Origin: Planctomycetota bacterium
GTDB taxonomy: Bacteria; Planctomycetota; Phycisphaerae; Tepidisphaerales; Tepidisphaeraceae
Assembly: GCA_029777755.1 (NCBI GenBank)
Contig: JAKORQ010000545.1
Location: 1 to 9,583 of the forward strand
Direction: 5' to 3'
DNA length: 9,583 nucleotides
Position numbers and translations under genes: made by a program. The notes below the pieces were generated by a model. That model was not told where the DNA came from. It was given only the letters and a program-made list of their open reading frames with translations, and searched no databases. Within the stretch, counting starts at the first letter, position 1. Each line of letters begins with the position of its first letter. Shown here piece by piece: positions 6,034-9,583 of this stretch.

Positions 6034-6636
6034 TTAGCGCATCGTCACGGCAAGGTCGTTCAGTTCACGCAGGTCCTCCACCTCCAGCCACGGCACGGCG
6101 GAGAATCCTCGGGTTCGGCCATGGCGCAGCCAGATGGTCTTCATCCCGGCATTGATCCCGGCCAGCACGTCAAACTCGCCATCGCCGACCATCCAGCAGT
6201 TTTTCGCTGTTACCCCCAGTTTCTCGCAGGCCATCAACAGCGGTGTGGGATCGGGTTTGTGCGGGGCATCCTCGCGAGTAATGCATACCCTGATCGGCAG
6301 CGGGTGCCTCTTTAGGAAGGTGTTGACGCTGTCGCGACGATTGCGGGTGATCATGGCCAGCTTGATGCCACGCTCGATAAGCATGTCCAGCAGATTCTCG
6401 CACCCGGGGGCCAGGGGCGCCTTCTCGGCGACCTCATCCTCAAACCTGCGGAGGATGGCCTCGGCCGCCTCGCGCTCGGTGGGGTTCATCTTGTCCATGT
6501 ACTCAAGTATCGGGGCGCCTTCAGGAAGCCCCATCGCCCGGCGAACTGCCGGGAAATCAAACGTTGGCACCGTCAGCGTGCCATCCATGTCGAACAGGAC
6601 CGCTTCGGGCCTGGTAAGAACTGCTTGTGCTGTCAT
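6034..6636 (-). CDS. HAD family hydrolase (phosphoglycolate phosphatase-like)
   Basis: A 200-residue HAD-superfamily phosphatase. Motif I is FDMDGT (15-20) with nucleophile Asp16 and acid/base Asp18. Motif II is the Thr of MITRN (about 95-99), motif III the Lys of HKPDP (about 126-130), and motif IV GDGEFD with Asp152 and Asp156. The helical segment between motifs I and II is a C1-type cap of about 60 residues, as in the Gph/PGP-like subgroup. The substrate is probably a small phosphorylated metabolite such as 2-phosphoglycolate but is not certain. The ATG at 6636 is preferred because motif I then falls at the usual position. AGGAG lies 18 bases upstream, rather far; a GTG at 6693 would start inside the divergent gene. 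It is the first gene of the run into hypA and is divergent from the large secreted-protein gene. Confidence 0.9.
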   Translation of the reverse strand: MTAQAVLTRPEAVLFDMDGTLTVPTFDFPAVRRAMGLPEGAPILEYMDKMNPTEREAAEAILRRFEDEVAEKAPLAPGCENLLDMLIERGIKLAMITRNRRDSVNTFLKRHPLPIRVCITREDAPHKPDPTPLLMACEKLGVTAKNCWMVGDGEFDVLAGINAGMKTIWLRHGRTRGFSAVPWLEVEDLRELNDLAVTMR

Positions 6637-6686
6637 GGTAAGTTCAATGTAACACTCCTGCGCCCCGGGGGTAATAATGAGGAGCG
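6637..6686. promoter_or_regulatory. Short divergent intergenic region
   Basis: Fifty bases separate the starts of the minus-strand HAD/hyp run and the plus-strand secreted-protein gene, so promoters for both must lie here or inside the opposite coding region. It holds the palindrome CCCCGGGG (6663-6670), an AT-rich TAATAAT (6672-6678) and the plus-strand GAGGAG ribosome site (6679-6684). No convincing -35/-10 pair was found for either direction. Confidence 0.3.
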
Positions 6687-8690
6687 ATGGCACAGCAATT
6701 CGAACGAATTTGCGGGATTCCGTGGCAGCGGATCGTGGTATGCCTGGCGCTTCTTCTGATGTTGTCGGAGGGCGCGCTGGCAGTATGGCACGATGCGAAC
6801 AGCCCCTTCCGCCGGCCCATCAGGATAGACATCGATCCGTCGAAGATCAGCGGCGAGGAGATCGCCAACGTCAAGTTCCTTGTGCCTCATCCGCGCAGCG
6901 AGAAGACCGACGACATTCACGTCACCACAGCGCAGGGCAAGCCGGTTGACTATCGCGTCATTTTCGTGGGTCCCGGCGACCAGGTCGATCTTGCCTTCCT
7001 GCCGCAGAAGGGCGTGGCTGACTACTTCGTCTACTTCGGTGGGGAGAAGCCGGCGGCCAATCGCCCGACTGAGAATCTTGGTCGGGGCGGGCTGCTGATG
7101 GAGATCAAGCCAACCGGGAAGCTGCCATCGTCCGGCCGGGAACTGCAGGACATGTACCCGCGCGAGCAGCGGGTCATGTCGCGCCGGGTGATCGGCCGAC
7201 CATACCTGGGCAACAATCTCATCGGCTACCGCGGGGCGACCATGACACGGCTGAGCGGGAAACTGTTTGCCCCCATCGACGGCCCGTATGTCTTTGCGGT
7301 GGCCGCCAATGACCGCGGGGCACTGTTCATCGATGGAAAGCTTCTGGTCTACTGCCGCACGGCCGTTTCTGACACGCGCTTCCAGGATCGCATAGCCCTC
7401 ACGCGGGGCTGGCATGACTTTGAGTTTCTCCATGCTGACGGAGGCGGCGAATACATCTTCGCGATAGCGTGGAAGCGGCCGGACATGGACAAGTTCGACA
7501 TCATCGGCCGCGAGTTTTTCGGGATGGTGTTGCACGCGTCGGCTGGCCCGCTGGAGCAGCGCGACAAGCCGCTGACCGCCGACATGACCTGCAGCTACCT
7601 GGGCGAGGCGTTCTTCGCGAACGAGTACTCGCATCGCTATCGATTCGATGTGGCAACCTCGCTGCGGGCCGACCGTATGCAGGTGAACTGGGACTTCGGC
7701 GATGGCCAGACCGCCAACCGCCCGCAGGTGGAGCATGTATTCCTGACCCCGGGCATCTACCAGGTCACGGTCACGGCAAAGCTCGGCTCGAATACCGACA
7801 CGCAGAAGTTTCGCCTTCATGTCGATCGCGACTACGAGCGGGCCAGCAATCCGCCCACCGACGAGCTTGGCCTGCATGCGAAGATGGCGGCCAGCTATAA
7901 GCTGGACACGCTGACGCCCGAGTCACTGGCAAGGGCGGTGCAACTCCACATGCGCGCCGGTGATATCGACAGGGCACATCAGGCAGCCATCGCACTGGCA
8001 AAGGCAAAGAACCATCCCCGCCGTGATATGGTCCATTCGTCGCTTATGGAGCTGCGCGAAGATCTCATGAAGCGCAAGCAGCATGCCCGCATGCGCGAGG
8101 TGTTCGCGGCCGTCCCGGCCGACAGCAGTCTCCAGCCATGGGCGGCGATCCAACTGGCCAACACGCTCATGTACGCGGTGGGAGACTTTAAGGCAGCCGA
8201 GAAGGCGATAGCCCCGTTTGCCGCGAAGGACATCACGGCAAAGCGCGTTCATGGGCAGGCGCTGCTGCTGAGCGGTCGATTTGACCAGGCGCGCGACCTG
8301 CTCACAGGCATGTCTTCCGGCGGACCCGGCGAGCGGGCGGCCGCCCTGTCCGGGGCGATGGCGCGAACCACGGAGTTCTACATTGAGGAGAAGGACTTCC
8401 TGGCCGGCGAGGATGCCTGGGAGAAGTGGATGTCCTCATTCCCAGCCGACTTTCTCGATGGCAACGCAGCGCTGATGCGCGTGCGCCTGATCGAGCTTCA
8501 GGGGCTGCCGGAAGTGGCGGCCAGGGTCGCGGAGGCATACGCCAACGCCAACCGAGAATCCGCCTATTCCCCCCGCCTGCTGCACCTGGCCAGCCGCCTG
8601 CTGGAAAAAACCGACAAGGCAAAGAGCAACTCCCTTCGCAAGCTGCTGAAGGAGCGATACCCGGAAGACCCCCTGAGCCAGGAAAAGTGA
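6687..8690 (+). CDS. Secreted multidomain protein: PA14-like, PKD, helical repeats
   Basis: A 667-residue exported protein. A signal peptide spans residues 1-32 (hydrophobic core VVCLALLLML, cleavage after ALA). A beta-rich N-terminal region (about 33-150) starts VWHDANSPFRRPIRI. A PA14-like carbohydrate-binding domain lies at about 165-275, with GKLFAPIDGPYVFAVAANDR and the short FIDGK strand. A PKD domain (about 305-385) has WDFGDG at 335-340 and HVFLTPGIYQVTVTA. From about residue 395 to the end the protein is alpha-helical with TPR/solenoid-like repeats such as RAGDIDRAHQAA and LSGRFDQARDLL. No catalytic motif or C-terminal anchor was seen. A role in glycan or surface binding with protein-protein contacts is inferred from the domains. 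The ribosome site GAGGAG ends only 2 bases before the ATG. The signal peptide supports this start. Confidence 0.85.
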   Translation: MAQQFERICGIPWQRIVVCLALLLMLSEGALAVWHDANSPFRRPIRIDIDPSKISGEEIANVKFLVPHPRSEKTDDIHVTTAQGKPVDYRVIFVGPGDQVDLAFLPQKGVADYFVYFGGEKPAANRPTENLGRGGLLMEIKPTGKLPSSGRELQDMYPREQRVMSRRVIGRPYLGNNLIGYRGATMTRLSGKLFAPIDGPYVFAVAANDRGALFIDGKLLVYCRTAVSDTRFQDRIALTRGWHDFEFLHADGGGEYIFAIAWKRPDMDKFDIIGREFFGMVLHASAGPLEQRDKPLTADMTCSYLGEAFFANEYSHRYRFDVATSLRADRMQVNWDFGDGQTANRPQVEHVFLTPGIYQVTVTAKLGSNTDTQKFRLHVDRDYERASNPPTDELGLHAKMAASYKLDTLTPESLARAVQLHMRAGDIDRAHQAAIALAKAKNHPRRDMVHSSLMELREDLMKRKQHARMREVFAAVPADSSLQPWAAIQLANTLMYAVGDFKAAEKAIAPFAAKDITAKRVHGQALLLSGRFDQARDLLTGMSSGGPGERAAALSGAMARTTEFYIEEKDFLAGEDAWEKWMSSFPADFLDGNAALMRVRLIELQGLPEVAARVAEAYANANRESAYSPRLLHLASRLLEKTDKAKSNSLRKLLKERYPEDPLSQEK

Positions 8691-8694
8691 AAGG

Positions 8695-8775
8695 AAGCAG
8701 AAATGATGAAAGCACAAAGCCATGCGCCCGCCGTGGCTGGCCAGGACGTCTATTCCTGCTTTCTACTTTCTGCTT
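8695..8775. repeat. Imperfect long inverted repeat between convergent genes
   Basis: AAGCAGAAA (8695-8703) pairs exactly with TTTCTGCTT (8767-8775), and GAAAGCA (8708-8714) pairs with TGCTTTC (8757-8763). The arms are separated by small unpaired internal segments and enclose a GC-rich loop of about 42 bases. It fills the gap between the stop of the secreted-protein gene and the stop of the URO-D-like gene, so a bidirectional terminator is plausible. The stem is AT-rich, and only the minus-strand direction is followed by a T-rich stretch. Confidence 0.45.
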
Positions 8776-8780
8776 TTCCC

Positions 8781-9583
8781 TCAATACATTCCCAGCTCCA
8801 ATCCTCGCTTGATGAAGTATTGGTAGGTTTCGTAGTTCACCGTTGCCGGGATTGAGTGGTCGGAGTGGAGGACGAAGCCGTAGTTCTGCTTGACGACCGG
8901 GATCTTCGTTTCGAGTTCCTCGTCGATCTGCTTCCTGTCGTTGGAGTAGAGCTTGCGGACGTCGATGCCACCCATCAGTGAGAGGCGATCGCCGAAGTTC
9001 TCGTAGATGCGCAGCAGGTCCATGCCGGCCTTTACCTCGATCACCTGCAGACAGTCGATGCCCGCTTCCACCATGCCCGGCAGGAGCGGCTCGATGAAGC
9101 CGCAGGAATGCATCACCACCGGCATGCCATTCTCGTGGGCAAAGTCGATCGTCCGCTTGTGCGCCGGCTGGACCAGCTGGCGGTACATGTCCGGCGAAAG
9201 GAAGGGACGCTCCTTGAAGCCCATGTCCTCGTAGTACCAGATGCCGTCCGGCCAGCCTTCCTCAGCGAAGAGCATCTTCTGCATCTCTATCGTCAGGTTG
9301 GCGTAGGTGTCGATCATATCGCGCACCCACTCCGGGTCCTCGATCATGCCCATCAGCATGTACTCGTGGCCGCAGACCGGGTGCATCAGCTCAAACACGT
9401 TGACACCTTCCCACATGAAGAATCGATCGGCCCTGGCGGCGGCCGCCCGGGCGTTCCGGTAACCCTCAAAATTGATCCTCCGGCGATCGGGGGTGAGCCT
9501 TGGCTTGATCAGTTCCTCCCATTCCTTGCGGGTCTTTACCGTGAAGTCGATGTGCTCGGGCGTGGTATCGTGGAGCTTGTGAC
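8781..9583 (-). CDS. URO-D/cobalamin methyltransferase-type protein, 5' end missing
   Basis: The frame is open to the window's right edge (first whole codon at 9579-9581), giving 266 residues of the C-terminal part of a uroporphyrinogen decarboxylase-like (beta/alpha)8 protein. Matching features are FLSPDMYRQLVQPAHKR, then PVVMHSCGFIEPLL and the following MVEAGIDCLQ, and SLMGGIDVR near the end. The HSC motif (codons at about 9102-9110) resembles the zinc-binding HxC of MtaA/CmuA-type methylcobalamin enzymes rather than haem-pathway HemE. The third ligand position appears as FVLHSDHSIP (around 8850-8870), with His where those enzymes have Cys. The likely role is methyl or one-carbon transfer, or an uncharacterised reaction; HemE itself is unlikely. 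No corrinoid protein gene is in view. An ATG at 9416 is internal, not the start. Confidence 0.85.
   Translation of the reverse strand, partial: HKLHDTTPEHIDFTVKTRKEWEELIKPRLTPDRRRINFEGYRNARAAAARADRFFMWEGVNVFELMHPVCGHEYMLMGMIEDPEWVRDMIDTYANLTIEMQKMLFAEEGWPDGIWYYEDMGFKERPFLSPDMYRQLVQPAHKRTIDFAHENGMPVVMHSCGFIEPLLPGMVEAGIDCLQVIEVKAGMDLLRIYENFGDRLSLMGGIDVRKLYSNDRKQIDEELETKIPVVKQNYGFVLHSDHSIPATVNYETYQYFIKRGLELGMY

Noticed and set aside
6637..6693. A GTG start at 6693 for the HAD phosphatase
   Set aside because: It would overlap the divergent gene's start and add a non-conserved leader. The ATG at 6636 places motif I at the usual distance.
6633..7877. A 414-codon open frame antisense to the secreted-protein gene
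   Set aside because: It mirrors a strongly supported gene with signal peptide, PA14-like and PKD domains. Its product shows no family motif, and long antisense frames are expected in GC-rich DNA.

Overview
This is a GC-rich bacterial chromosomal window with short intergenic gaps and 12 protein-coding genes, two of them cut by the window edges. A secreted PA14-like/PKD/helical-repeat protein, a TraB/Tiki-like exported protein, several starts without a clear Shine-Dalgarno site and a URO-D-like methyltransferase-type protein suggest a member of the Planctomycetes/PVC group, perhaps Phycisphaerae-like. That placement is an impression from gene style, not a measured result.

Left part (1-3468), mostly plus strand: the 3' end of nuoB (complex I) is followed by two small DMT/SMR-type membrane proteins with overlapping start and stop, which probably form a heterodimeric transporter or flippase. 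A minus-strand histidine-phosphatase gene converges on them. Divergent from it are a short lipoprotein gene of unknown function and a nucleoside hydrolase (ribohydrolase) gene 20 bases downstream.

Centre (3479-6636), minus strand: five genes read HAD phosphatase, hypA, hypB, rrf2-type regulator, TraB/Tiki-like exported protein. The last four are joined by three consecutive 4-base ATGA overlaps, so they form one translationally coupled unit. hypA and hypB deliver nickel to a [NiFe] hydrogenase (or urease). The regulator carries the three-cysteine signature of iron-sulfur Rrf2 proteins. The cluster therefore links nickel-enzyme maturation to a likely Fe-S/redox sensor and a periplasmic protein of unknown role. 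No hydrogenase structural gene and no hypC, D, E or F lies in the window. This four-gene unit is the most interesting part.

Right part (6687-9583): a large plus-strand gene encodes a secreted multidomain protein (signal peptide, PA14-like domain, PKD domain, helical repeats). It converges on a minus-strand URO-D/cobalamin-methyltransferase-type gene that runs off the right edge. An imperfect long inverted repeat sits between them. No gap without a gene exceeds 300 bases. No tRNA, rRNA, CRISPR array, insertion sequence or phage gene was seen.
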